This document shows positions 20,735 to 31,167 of a DNA stretch of 64,000 nucleotides, one piece after another. Both the position numbers and the translations under genes were made by a program. Source of the stretch: Excoecaria cochinchinensis (taxonomy: Eukaryota; Streptophyta; Magnoliopsida; Malpighiales; Euphorbiaceae); the NCBI GenBank assembly GCA_947683425.1, contig CANTUQ010000073.1:9816001-9880000 (forward strand). The letters are read 5' to 3'. How positions within the stretch are numbered: position 1 is the stretch's first letter; every line of letters starts with the position of its first letter. Below the pieces are notes generated by a model, which was given only the letters and a program-made list of their open reading frames with translations, had not been told where the DNA came from and ran no database searches.

Positions 20735-22120
20735 ATGTCTTCTCCTCTTGCCCAAAGGATGCACCGTATCTTAGATGACAAACACACTTGGGGAGAAGGC
20801 GCCCTTTCTTCTTTGTCTGGGCTGAAATATCTGTGCCGGGTGAAAATCGACCAAAACCTCCTCCTGGCGGCGACCCACTTCTGGAACCCCCGGTTTCACG
20901 TCTTCCGCTTCACCTACCAGGAACTGTGCCCTTTGCCTGAAGAGTTAGCTTCCATTCTGGGAGCTCGGTTCCCTCTTAGCGCTCTGCCTTGCGTCCCCCG
21001 CTGCAGCCTGTTCCAGTCCCGGGATATAGCCATGGCTCTGAGCATACCTTCTTCTGAGGCCGCCCGGCTGATTCCTCCGGGTTCTTCCTTTTCCCTAGGG
21101 CCACTGATCGAGGCTCTGGATTAGTTCACTGACATCCCCACTTATCGGGTAAGCATCATATTCTTATTCTGCATGGTGAACTTCCTTACTGTTGTTCCAG
21201 GGGGTCTGACAGGTGACTCTCGTCTGTTCGGAGTCTTGGGCGACTTTCATCTGGGACTATCACCCCTACCACTCGTTCTAGCCGAAACCATTCTGGGCTT
21301 GGACGCTGTGAGCTCTGAATCTACTACGACTTTTACCGGCAGCCCCTTATTGCTCCAGGTACGTCATTATTTTAAAGGTAGTGCGTCCCTTATGGATTTT
21401 CACACTAGCTTTTCTTAGCGGGAGGTGCGTCCTTTCGGATTTTCACACAACCCTGTGCCTTATTTTTGCCTGAAGTAAACCCTACTTACTCCAGCGGCTT
21501 TTTCTCTTTTTTCCCTTTTTCTTCTCTTCTTTCTTTTTTCTGTTTTTTTCTCTTTTTCTCTTTTTTTTTTCTTTTTCTTTTTTTTTTTTTTATAGATCTG
21601 GCAGCAAGAAAAACTGAAGATGCTATCTGAACCACCCCCTTGCGTTATTCCACAGTATTCGCCGAGCCACTTCCTACCGCGTCGACGACTTCATGGGTGT
21701 GCCACTGCTGGTGAAGGCATTAGCAGATTTGGCGAGCTGTCGGACGATGACATCAGCTTTACATCTGCTTGGCTCCCACTATCTCATGTGGTCATTGATG
21801 GGCCGTCGGGGTGTGTTCCTCTCTGCGGCCTCCGCCAGGCCACCTTCTGCATCACCTCTCGATGTGCACGCCAGCTCGGGACAACCCAGGATGTAGTGAG
21901 GGTTCCCTTGTCCTTCCGGGGAGGAGCTCTCTCGGCTGCGTTTGCTTCTCGGTATCATGAGCTGTGGGCCAGACTACCCGCGAAGACTGTTATTCCGAGG
22001 TTCGGCAATCATTCTGTGTCTTCGACTAGTGAGTACAAGAAGTGGATCCTTAGTCCAGCATCTGATAACAGGACTCGAGGGCTCAAGCATCTGGTCGGCG
22101 AGAGCATCAGCAGGACTTAG
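20735..22120 (+). pseudogene. Antisense two-exon PMD/DUF7745-like gene inside the Tat element
   Basis: Exon 1 is 20735-21358 and exon 2 21596-22120, with a GT-AG intron of 237 bp ending in a very long pyrimidine tract (21480-21593). The joined frame has 382 codons with one in-frame TAG at 21122-21124. The N-terminal part (FWNPRFHVFRFTYQELCPLP) matches the fold of plant mobile domain/DUF7745 proteins. Later motifs are LFGVLGDFHLGLSPLPLVLA and, in exon 2, IWQQEKLKML. It is transcribed opposite to gag-pol and ends tail-to-tail with pol (gap 390 bp). Antisense ORFs between pol and the 3' LTR are known in Tat elements; the role of the protein is unknown. The start was chosen at the first ATG (MSSPLAQRM), about 75 bp after a run of TATA/CA-rich leader. 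Confidence 0.75.
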
Positions 22121-22510
22121 CTTAGTCTATATATGTATTTCTTTTGGTGCTACATTTCTTTTTAATGCAGAACTGGGAAATGACAAAAATGAAAAGAATA
22201 ATATTCATTCTATTTCACGAATTTGTGTACATTTTCACATAATTTCAGCATACATGATCAGTTTTGGCATTTACTCAGCTGCTTACGCACTGTCAATACA
22301 TGAAACCAAATTTCAACAGCATCAACTCCTGTTACCAATCGGCCCTCTCGGGTTTTCACGATTGGACATTTTCTCTCATGCCTCTAATTTTTGCACAGGA
22401 TGCCTTTTTTCGGTTTTCACCCTGTCGAGGCGCCCAATTTTAGCACAGCCGCCTTTTTTCGATTTTCGACTTGCAGGGCATTTTATTCTCTTCTTTTTAT
22501 TTTTGGGTCT
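22121..22510. other. Convergent 3' region between antisense gene and pol
   Basis: AT-rich 390-bp spacer where both transcripts would end. It holds two related copies of a TTTTCACGATTGGACATTTT / TTTTCGATTTTCGACTTG type segment. No coding content. Confidence 0.5.
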
Positions 22511-25212
22511 TTAGCCATGGAACCTTTTGAGTCCGTCGACATTGATCGGCTCTTTGAATTCGTTCCCATCACTATCTGACAAGATTGCAGCTCCCTTGGA
22601 CAGCAGCCTTTTAAGAATGAAAGGTCCTTCCCAGGTGGGTCTGAATTTACCCCTGATATCTGGTGCCCCTGGTCTCATTTGCTTAAAGACTAAATCTCCT
22701 TCCTTCAAAGGGTGCTTCCTAACCTTCTTCCCAAACGACCTGGCAAGCCTCTTCTGATAGATTTGGTTATGGTAATAGGCCCTCAGTCTGCTCTCATCTA
22801 ACATATTTAGGTGTTGCAACCGCTGCCGCACCCACTCAGCTTCTGGAATTTGGGCCTCCATAACCACCCTTAATGATCTGAGCTCTATCTCAACTGGTAA
22901 TACCGCTTCTGTCCCATATACCAGAGAGTACGGTGTAGCACCTGTAGACGTTCTGACGGCTGTCCTATAACCCCAAAGGGCAAATGGCAACTTCTCCGCC
23001 CAATCCTTATAGTTATGTACCATTTTGGCCAGGATTCTCTTGACGTTCTTATTGGCGGCTTCCACTGCCCCATTGGCTTGGGGGCGATATGGGGAAGACC
23101 TATGATGCTCAATTCCGTACTTCCGAAGTAACCCCTTCGTTTCTGCCATAAATTGAACCCCATTGTCAGACACCACATGATGAGGGAGACCATATCTGCA
23201 TATCAGGTTCTTCTCAATGAACTTGGCCATATCTCGAGCGTCCACCTTCTTAAAAGATTCAGCCTCTACCCATTTGGTAAAATAGTCGATGGCAACTATG
23301 ATAAACCTATGTCCATTGGAGGCCGTGGGACGTACCTCTCCTATGATGTCTATCCCCCACGCTGCAAACGGCCAAGGCGACGTCAAACTGTGCAGCTCTG
23401 ACACCGGCAGGTGCCTTAAATCAGCATACTGCTGACACAAATGGCATTGCTTTACATGCTTTGAACAGTCCGCATCCATGGTGAGCCAGTAAAACCCCTG
23501 TCTCATAATTTTCTTTGCTAGCATCAAGCCATTCATGTGGGCCCCGCACACTCCAGCATGGGTCTCCTCCATTACCTTCTTGGCCTCCTTTTCGTCTAAG
23601 CACCTTAATTGGACACCGTCGGCTTGTCGCTTATACAACATCCCATCTATACAGATGAACTGAGTGGACAATCTGTGCACTAGCTTCTGATCTTTCTCCG
23701 TGGATTCTTCCGGGAATGTCCCATTTTCCAAGTAATTTCTGATGTCATAGTACCAAGGTTTTCCGTCAGTGGTCTCAATATCCATCACCTGCTCATATTC
23801 AAAGCAGGGCCTTTGTGAACTCGAAATCAACACCGGCTTCATTCTCACTCCTTCTGGGTTATCCCACATGGACACCAATGTTGCAAGTGCATCGGCTAAT
23901 TGATTTTCGTCCCTCGGGATAAAATGGAAAGTACAAGTTTCGAATTGGCCGCTTAACATACGGAGGTGTCTCACATACGGAACCAGTCTTTCCTCTTTAA
24001 CGGACCATTCCCCACGAACTTGATGAATCACCAAGGACGAGTCCCCAAAAACTTCTGCAGACTTTGCCCCCAAGGCCAGGAGAGCTTCTAATCCGTAGAT
24101 GCATGCCTCGTACTCAGACTCATTATTAGTAACTTTATACCTCAGTTTCTTAGCCAGTGATAACTTTTCCCTTTCCGGAGTTACCAAAATGACGCCCATA
24201 CCTGCCCCTTTGCTATTAACGGCCCCATCAAAATACATCTGCCACCCCTGGACTGTAATGGCCATGACGTCCTCATCTGGGAAGTTGTACTCAACCTGTT
24301 CTCCTTCTATAGGGTGATCAGCTAGGAATTCAGCTATAGCTCTCCCTTTGATAGTTTTCCTAGTGATATACTCTACATCGAATTCTTGAAGCAGTATCAA
24401 CCACCTACCCATTTTTCCGAGCAAAGAAGGCGCTTGTTGAAGGTATCTCAAAGGATTCTGTTTAGCAACTGCCTGTACTTTGAACGAATGAAAGTAGTGC
24501 CTCAGCTTTTTGGAGGCCCAGATTACCGCCAAGCAGATCTTCTCTACCTCAGCATATTTTATCTCGTATGCCAGGAATTTCTTGCTGAGGTAATAAATTG
24601 CAAATTCCACCCCGAAATCATCTTCTTGAGCCATCATGGCGCCCACTGAACTGTCCTCTATGCCCAGATATAAGATTAGCGGCTTGGAGTGACATGGAGG
24701 TCTTAAAACTGGTGGATTCAGGAGATAATCTTTGATGGCATCAAAAGCTAACTGACAGTCGCTGTTCCACACTACCGGCTGATTTTTTCGGAGGAGCTTG
24801 AAAATGGGCTCGCATACCGACGTTAACTTGGCGATGAATCTGCTTACATACTGCAGCTTGCCCAAGAAACCTCTTACATCCTTCTCTTTTTGTGGCACAG
24901 GCATCTCTCTGATAGCCTTCACTTTGTCCGGGTCAATTTCTATTCCCCTCTGACTAACGACATGTCCCAATAGCTTTCCTGAAGTCACTACGAAAATGCA
25001 CTTCTTGGGGTTAAGTCGCAGATTATACTTGTCGATCCGGGTGAAGAACTTTTCCAGAGCTTCAAGGTGTCCCTCTCGGGTGGCTGATTTGACCATCATA
25101 TCATCAACATATACTTCTACTTCTTTATGGATCAGGTCACTTAAGATCTTGGTCGCCATCCTCTGGTAAGTGGCCCCTGCATTTTTTAGGCCGAAAGGCA
25201 TGACTCTGTAGG
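22511..25212 (-). pseudogene. RT C-half, RNase H, archaeal-type RNase H and integrase
   Basis: After the insertion RT continues with YRVMPFGLKNAGATYQRM and the catalytic YVDDMMVKS. The Ty3 RNase H follows (KPLILYLGIEDSSVGAMMAQ, YAEVEKICLAVIWASKKLRH). Next is an archaeal-type RNase H with the four acidic residues in YFDGA, NNESEYEA, FGDSSLV and NQLADALA. The integrase has an HHCC finger (HAGVCGAH, CHLCQQ), D-D-E residues in WGIDIIGE, VSDNGVQF and NGAVEAANK, and the GPF motif (TWEGPFILKRL). No stop breaks this 904-residue part, so the enzymes look well preserved. The second RNase H assigns the element to the Tat lineage. Confidence 0.92.
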
Positions 25213-26624
25213 TAGCCCTGTGCAACGGTCGGTTCGGTTCAAAAACCGAACCGAACCGAAAAAACCGATAACCGAAATATACATGTATAAGTAAACCGAA
25301 CCGAACCGATTGGCATGTAGTAACCGAGCTTGAACCGAATCGATATTATCGGTTGGTTCGGTTCGGTTAACCGAAATAACCGAATTCAAAATTATAATTA
25401 TAAAAAATTATCTAAAAAATACACAAAATTACATATAATAAAACTAAAATAAAAATATCTAAATTGACAAAAATACAAGTCCAAATTAACATACAATTCC
25501 AAAATACAAGTCCAAATAAAAATTACAAGTCCAAATTAAAAATACAATTGCAAAATATAAATCCAAATGAAAAATAAAGTTCAAATTAAAAATACAATTC
25601 CAAAATATAAGTCCAAATGAAAAATAGAAGAGACAAGGCTATTTCCGTCATTCCACCATCATAAGCCCAAACTAATCTCAGTCACGCACTGCTACTTCTT
25701 CTTCCTCTCCCCTCTCTGCAAATCCTTGAAATCTCCATCCCCATTTTCAAGTCCAAATTAAAAATACAATTCCATAAACTCCATTAGATCATTCCATCAA
25801 CCTTCAAGCCAACCATCAAAATCACAAACCATCACCCAAGATAATTCTACCATTAATGAGACAACTACACGTCTACACTGCCCTGCCGTTCACAAATATC
25901 CAAATACTTTTCCAATTAAGCAAATAAATCACATTGATCACTGCTGCAAAATTCTATGGAAAGGGTTAATGGTTTATTGACATATCAAAATTGGGTTTAT
26001 TGACAAATCAAAATTACTAACTACATTCCCAAGTTGACAAATCAAAATTAATTGCAGAAAAGAGAAAGATAGAGGGATCTTGCAGCATTGATTTAAAGAA
26101 AAAAATTACAGGGTAATTGCATCGATACCTTTAACAGAGAAATGAAGAGCTGACTGACGATTGGAGGGAGGTAGGGGTTGCTCAGCGAAATCCACCGTCG
26201 ACCGCCGATCGGAGGGAGGTAGGGGCTGCTCAGCGGCGGGCGATGGCGACTAGAGATCGAGTGAGAGAGAGGAAGAATGGACTGGAGGACGATGGCGGCG
26301 CTAGGGCAGAGAAGGGAAGAGTTGAAGAGAAATGAGAAAGAAATGAAACAAACGTGAGGAGTAAGGACTGGATTAGGAAGACAAGTTAATGCAAAACGGT
26401 GTGTTTTAATCACATGTACAAAACGACGTCGTTTTGTACATGTTATCGGTCGGTTCGGTTATTCCTCGGTTATTGCCTTTAAAAATCGAACCGAACCGAT
26501 TAACCGAATATCCTTAAATTTAATAACCGAAACCGAACCGAAAAATTAAAAAACCGAACCGAATTAACAATATCGGTCGGTTTGGTTCGGTTTTTCGGTT
26601 AAAACCGAATTTTGCACACCCCTG
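25213..26624. mobile_element. Nonautonomous hAT-type element inserted in the RT domain
   Basis: This 1412-bp insertion is flanked by the 8-bp direct repeat TCTGTAGG (25205-25212 and 26625-26632), the hAT size. Ends: left TAGCCCTGTGCAACGG, right (inverted) CAGGGGTGTGCAAAA. Both ends carry stacked GGTTCGGTT/AACCGAACC words (25230-25385 and 26445-26610), giving long fold-back potential. The inside is AT-rich with short repeats of AAAATACAAGTCCAAATTA type (25470-25620) and a GC-rich paired GGAGGGAGGTAGGGG repeat (26163-26228). No transposase frame is recognised. Such GGTTCGG-rich hAT MITEs are common in plants. Confidence 0.87.
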
Positions 26625-26632
26625 TCTGTAGG

Positions 26633-27635
26633 CATAGGTCCCCCACTCCGTGATGAAAGCGGTTTTGACCCGATTAGCTATCTTGTTCAGGATTTGGTTG
26701 TATCCCACATATCCATCTCCAAAGCTATACATCGCACAGCTGGCGGCACTGTCTATCAACACATCGATATGGGGTAGTGGAAAATCATCTTTAGGGCAAG
26801 CCTTGTTCAGATCTCGATAATCCACGCACACCCTGACTTTTCCGTTCTTCTTCGCTACAAGGACCACATTTGCCAGCCATGTAGGATACTGCACTTCCAC
26901 GAGGAACTTGGCTTCAATCTGCTGTCAAATTTCCTCCTTAACCTTGTCAGCCCATTCTGGTCTGAGCCTTCTCAACTTTTGCTTTACAGGCCTGTAATCC
27001 GGATAAGTTGGGATAGCATGTTCTGCCACGTCTCGGTCAATTCCCGGCATGTCCTCATAGGTCCAGGCAAAGACCTCTTCATGTTTTCTTATTATTCTCT
27101 CAAAATTTTTTCTCTCCTCAGGAGTTATGTTTGATGCTATTAAAATTTCTCTCGGATTTTTCGAGGTTCCAAGATTAAAAGGCATTGTATCAGTGGAATC
27201 AATGTCAAAAATTGATGGAATATGATCATGTTCATGCATGTTGAAATCATTAGAAACATCGCACAAGTAAGAGAAATTGTTTGCCTTATTAATAATATTA
27301 TAATTGTCATTTACATCATAAAAGAGTTCTGGAATAAAAAGACAGTCTAAACTAGCGTCTTCTTCTGCCGCTCCCGAGGTTGATGCCGTTGCAGCTTGCT
27401 TACCGGCTTCCTGATCCAGCAGAGGCCCCTCAGGCATGTCGGAGGAAATTCTCAAATCTCCCATCTTTAGCTCTAATTCTGCTATCTTCTGCTTCCCTTT
27501 TAGCTTGGCAGCTATTATCTTCTCAGTGATAACCTCTTCAGGTTCGCATCTGTCCCAAGTGAAACCCTGAGTCATGACCTCCTCATCCCAGAAGTCTTCA
27601 GCAGTCTTGACGAACCCGACATGCCAGTCATACAC
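26633..27635 (-). pseudogene. Linker and N-terminal half of reverse transcriptase
   Basis: Motifs include PTYPDYRPVKQKLRRLRPEW, then, after a TGA at 26925-26927, NVVLVAKKNGKVRVCVDYRD and LNKACPKDDFPLPHIDVLID. These are RT fingers and the first palm motifs. Normally a hydrophobic-D box follows, which here reads YSFGDGYVGYNQI (usually D-x-x-S-G-Y-N-Q-I). The frame is cut by the hAT-type insertion after the codons for TYAYR. Confidence 0.87.
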
Positions 27636-27764
27636 ATCGTTAAAGATCTCGAAACCAGGGACAATCCTCCCATCTACCCATTGCGGCTCATCTTCACCAG
27701 TATATGCACAAACTGAGGATGCCGGTACGAAGCTCTCTGCTATGTGGGGGATCTTACCCGTTAC

Positions 27765-28997
27765 CTACTTCTTGCCGAAGCCACCTCTATACCCCAGGCC
27801 TTTCCGGTTCTTTTGCCCTCGAGTGGTGATTGCGGTTTGCAGTCCTTGGGAGTTTCTGCCTAAACCAGCCCCAGGAAGATAATGCATCTTCTTCATCATA
27901 TTAACCACAGCTGGGCCATCCACTGACCCCTGCTCTTCTCGTATCATAGATACATGGAAGCCGCTAAATGGCTGATTGGCTATTTCCAGCGCTAAGACCT
28001 GGTTTTCCCTGGCCACTTTGATAGTCACCACCTCCCCTTCGTGTGGGAACTTTATCATCTGATGCAGTGTGGATGGCACTCCCCCTAATTTATGAAACCA
28101 GGGTCTCCCGAGCAAAGCTGAGAAGTTAGCGGGTATGGGCAAAACTACAAATTCAACCTCCACGTCAATAGGTCCTGTCTTGACCAAAGTCTTAAAGGTT
28201 CCTGAGGCTTGCCTCCTCGAGTTGTCATAGGCCGTGATAGTCAGATCTGATCCGCTGAGCATATCCTCGTTTAAACTAAAAGCTTGCAAAGCTATCAAAG
28301 GGCACACATTGATAGAAGACCCGTCATCCACCATAACGCAAGCGGTGTGCTTACCGTTAATTTGGGCCTTAATGTACAGGGGTCGGTTGTGGTTGCGGCC
28401 TTCAACAGGTAGGTCGGCGTCAGAAAAGACCAATCTCTCCTCGGATCCTCCCTTGATTAAACCCAAAAGTTCCGACGGGGAAATAGTGGTGGCGACTGTG
28501 GCCTCAACCAAAGCCTCTACTACCTTCTGCGTATGAGAGGGGGATTGCCTCAACAGATCCCATATGGATATTTGAGCTGCAGTTTTCTTCAACTGTCTGA
28601 CAATCTGATCCTCCTCTGGCTCTTTCTCCGCTGATGGCTGCACTGGCTCAGGTAGCCTCGTAATCTCGGGAGTCACCCTTCCACTCCTCGTTACGGCCCC
28701 TATCTCTCCTCCGTCTCCATCGGAGCCCCACAAATCAAGGTTCATTCCTTCTCCATCCTCGGTTTCTCCACCGCTTTCACTGCTATACCAGCAATCCAGG
28801 GTCGCCACAACCTCCTTCTCCTCTCTATCTTTGGGATAACCAGCAGCAAACTTCTCTCTTCCATACAGATCTTGTAGCACATACCACTCTGGCAAGCTAG
28901 ATCCGATCATGAACACGGGTGGTGGTACGGCATTATATCCGGGCTTCTTCTCAGTCTCCCTCTTCTCAGGGTCAGAGATTTGCTTGCTATCAATCAA
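27765..28997 (-). pseudogene. Aspartic protease and G-patch region
   Basis: The protease active site is ACVMVDDGSSINVCP (D-D-G-S at about residues 229-232 of this segment), with the flap and ALLGRPWFHKLGGVPS following. A G-patch-like segment (YLPGAGLGRNSQGLQT and GLGYRGGFGKK) closes the region just before a TAG stop. Protease-linked G-patches are known in some reverse-transcribing elements and are thought to aid nucleic-acid binding. It releases the pol enzymes from the polyprotein. Confidence 0.85.
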
Positions 28998-29084
28998 GTC
29001 TTGGATAGAGTGTCGGAGCGCTTTGCATTTATCTGTGATATGGCCCGAGTGCTGGTGAAACGCAAAGAAATCATTATCTTTGTG

Positions 29085-30269
29085 TCAAGGCTTCCCTTGT
29101 GTCAAAGCTGGTCTAGGAGCTAAGGGCTGCAATTTTCCCTCCTTCATTAACCTCCTCAAGACCCAAGATAATGGTCTCCCCAAGTTCGAAAATCTCCTTT
29201 GGGTGGTTACCTCAGTAGCAGACACTTCACCCGTTCTTCTAGTGCTGTTACTGGGACCCGCCGGCCTGCTAGTTCCTTGACCGGGGTTAGCCCTCTTGGC
29301 GAAATTGTCATTGTTAGCCTTTCGAACCAAGAATTCTCCCTCTGCTTCGATGGCTATATCTTTGAGAGATTCCCAGTCCTTTAACCCCTTCATCCTCAAT
29401 CCCTCTTTCAAGTACGGGCTTGCGTTCTTGATGAATAAGCGAATCTGATCCTGGGTGTCCGGCTTTCGGCGCATCTCCATTACACGGTTCCGCCATCGAG
29501 TAAGATAATCATGGAAAGATTCCCCGGTCTTCTACTGGAGTAGCTCAAGATCTTTCAGAGTCACCTCCATTCTGGTATTACAGTCATACTGCTTCAAAAA
29601 CTCTTCAGTAAGTAGATCCCAATCTTCTTTAGTGCGGCGGTCAAGGCCATGATACCAGTCAATGGCATGAGAGGTCAGACTCAGACAAAAGTATTCTACT
29701 TTCTGCTTCTTGGACAACGTGGTCCCCTTCATGACCAGAGAATATTGCTTGACATGCGCGGTCGGGTCAGAAGTACCATCAAACTTCGGCACATCCGGCA
29801 TTTTGAAGTTATAAGGGATCGGGTCTTCTCCATCCAACTCCCTATCCTCCGGATTCATCCCATGAGTTCTGCCTATCAAACGAGCCATAGCTTCGAACCT
29901 TTCTTCCATTTTCTTTAAAATAAAGTCGTCAGCTTGAGGCGCCTTCCCCTTCTCAGATGCGAGGCTCATCCTATCATCTTCAATACCATCATCTACCCTC
30001 AGCACAGGCCTTCTTCTCTGCTCTCCCGAGGCTACTGATCTTAACTCTACTGGTGGCCTAACGGGTTCTTCTCGCCTCTCAACCCTTTCTTCCTCAGGCT
30101 CATTCTGTCTCACTGGAGGAGGAGGAGGAGGAGGATTCTGCGGAGCATTCTGCTGTGCCAAGGCGGTCAACATATTCATCATTCTGCCCTCGAATTCCTC
30201 AAAACGGCGGCCCACTTCTTCCGCGATCATGGCCCTGGTGGCGTCATCCCCCCTAGGCGAGTTTGCCAT
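29085..30269 (-). pseudogene. Gag region of the Tat element
   Basis: The N-terminal ~150 residues are charged and proline-rich (NPPPPPPPVRQNEPEEERVE). The retrotransposon gag core follows (TDPTAHVKQYSLVMKGTTLS, AIDWYHGLDRRTKEDWDLL). A TAG at 29532 splits it, and the frame resumes with the core end (MEMRRKPDTQDQIRLFIKNA). No clear CCHC knuckle is visible before the protease. Gag would form the particle that packages element RNA. Confidence 0.87.
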
Positions 30270-31167
30270 CTGAGATGCTGTATCACTGATTTTCGATGAG
30301 ACTTCTGGTAGACCCTCTCTATCTGACAGGTCGGGAGTAGGAACTCGGATCAGTCGTCCGGTTGGTGATCTAGTCCACCTGGGCAGATCTATGATGGCTG
30401 CAGGGACAAAAAATTAGGTATGATGCATGATCGTGATATGCAACACTTACAGAGCACAAGTAAGCAAGTAGGTCCTTTCACCCTTATTTCTCCCACACAC
30501 GTGGTCGTACAGTCTCTTTCCTAGGTGGGATTAGCCCAAGGGTCAGCAAGGGACCCAATGGGCGCGCATGGTGCGCGGCGAAAAACCGGCAGCATGACAC
30601 TCCTATGCTAAAGTACAAGCGGATGGATAATGATCGTCACGTATTTGGACATTCCATAAATTTCGACATGGCCCTACCGGGGCATGATAGCCTTTGGCTA
30701 GGTTACCAAGCGAGACATTTGGACTCACCCAATACATGAGGATCTATACAGCAAGCATGGAATTAGGGTTCATTTCACCTGTGGAAAGTAACTACATCCA
30801 TTACATGAGCTTTGGACAAGGGAGATGTTTCTTTAAGGCTACCCAAGCATGATCCCTGCCGACAGGTCTATCTCATCACGAGCATAGCGACCGATCGGGT
30901 CATCATTTTGATATACCATCAAGGTACTTGGCTTGGGCTGGTGATTATCCTTAACACTTCCCCAAATTGAGTGAAAATGAGAAGGTGTTTCAGGAACGCA
31001 CCGGGGCTAAAAGAGGGACCAAACTAGCGTATTCTAAGGCTCTAATGATATGCGAATGCAAATTTGAGAGAACGCGAATTTATGAATTAAATTTTAATCA
31101 TAAATTTTAAGCGAGGTATTTTCAAATCGAAATCTCGAACCATAAACGTCCCCAGTGGAGTCCCCAC
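30270..31167 (-). other. Tat 5' leader with Arg-tRNA-type primer site
   Basis: The minus strand at 31166-31149 reads TGGGGACTCCACTGGGGA, one mismatch from the TGGCGACTC... primer site of Tat/Ogre elements, one base after the LTR end. The remaining 0.88 kb has no long ORF. So this element lacks the ORF1 that Ogre places before gag. Confidence 0.72.

Larger units (their letters stand above)
22511..30269 (-). pseudogene. Tat gag-pol polyprotein, one frame, stops plus a hAT-type insertion
   Basis: A single minus-strand frame runs from the ATG at 30269 to the TAA at 22511-22513, about 2113 codons once the 1412-bp insertion and its 8-bp duplication are discounted. The insertion plus duplication is 1420 bp, and the two flanking frames agree after that correction. 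There are four premature stops: TAG 29532-29534, TGA 29085-29087, TAG 27765-27767 and TGA 26925-26927. No indels are seen. Order: gag, protease with G-patch, RT, RNase H, archaeal-type RNase H, integrase with GPF motif. The lack of a pro-RT intron separates it from classical Ogre. Confidence 0.9.

Noticed and set aside
21149..21200. Short intron (52 nt) in the antisense gene
   Set aside because: It is too short for a plant intron, the phase would be wrong, and the frame reads straight through with family-like sequence.
25186..25389. ORF spanning the hAT-type left arm
   Set aside because: Arises from GGTTCGGTT repeats joined to the RT frame by the insertion.
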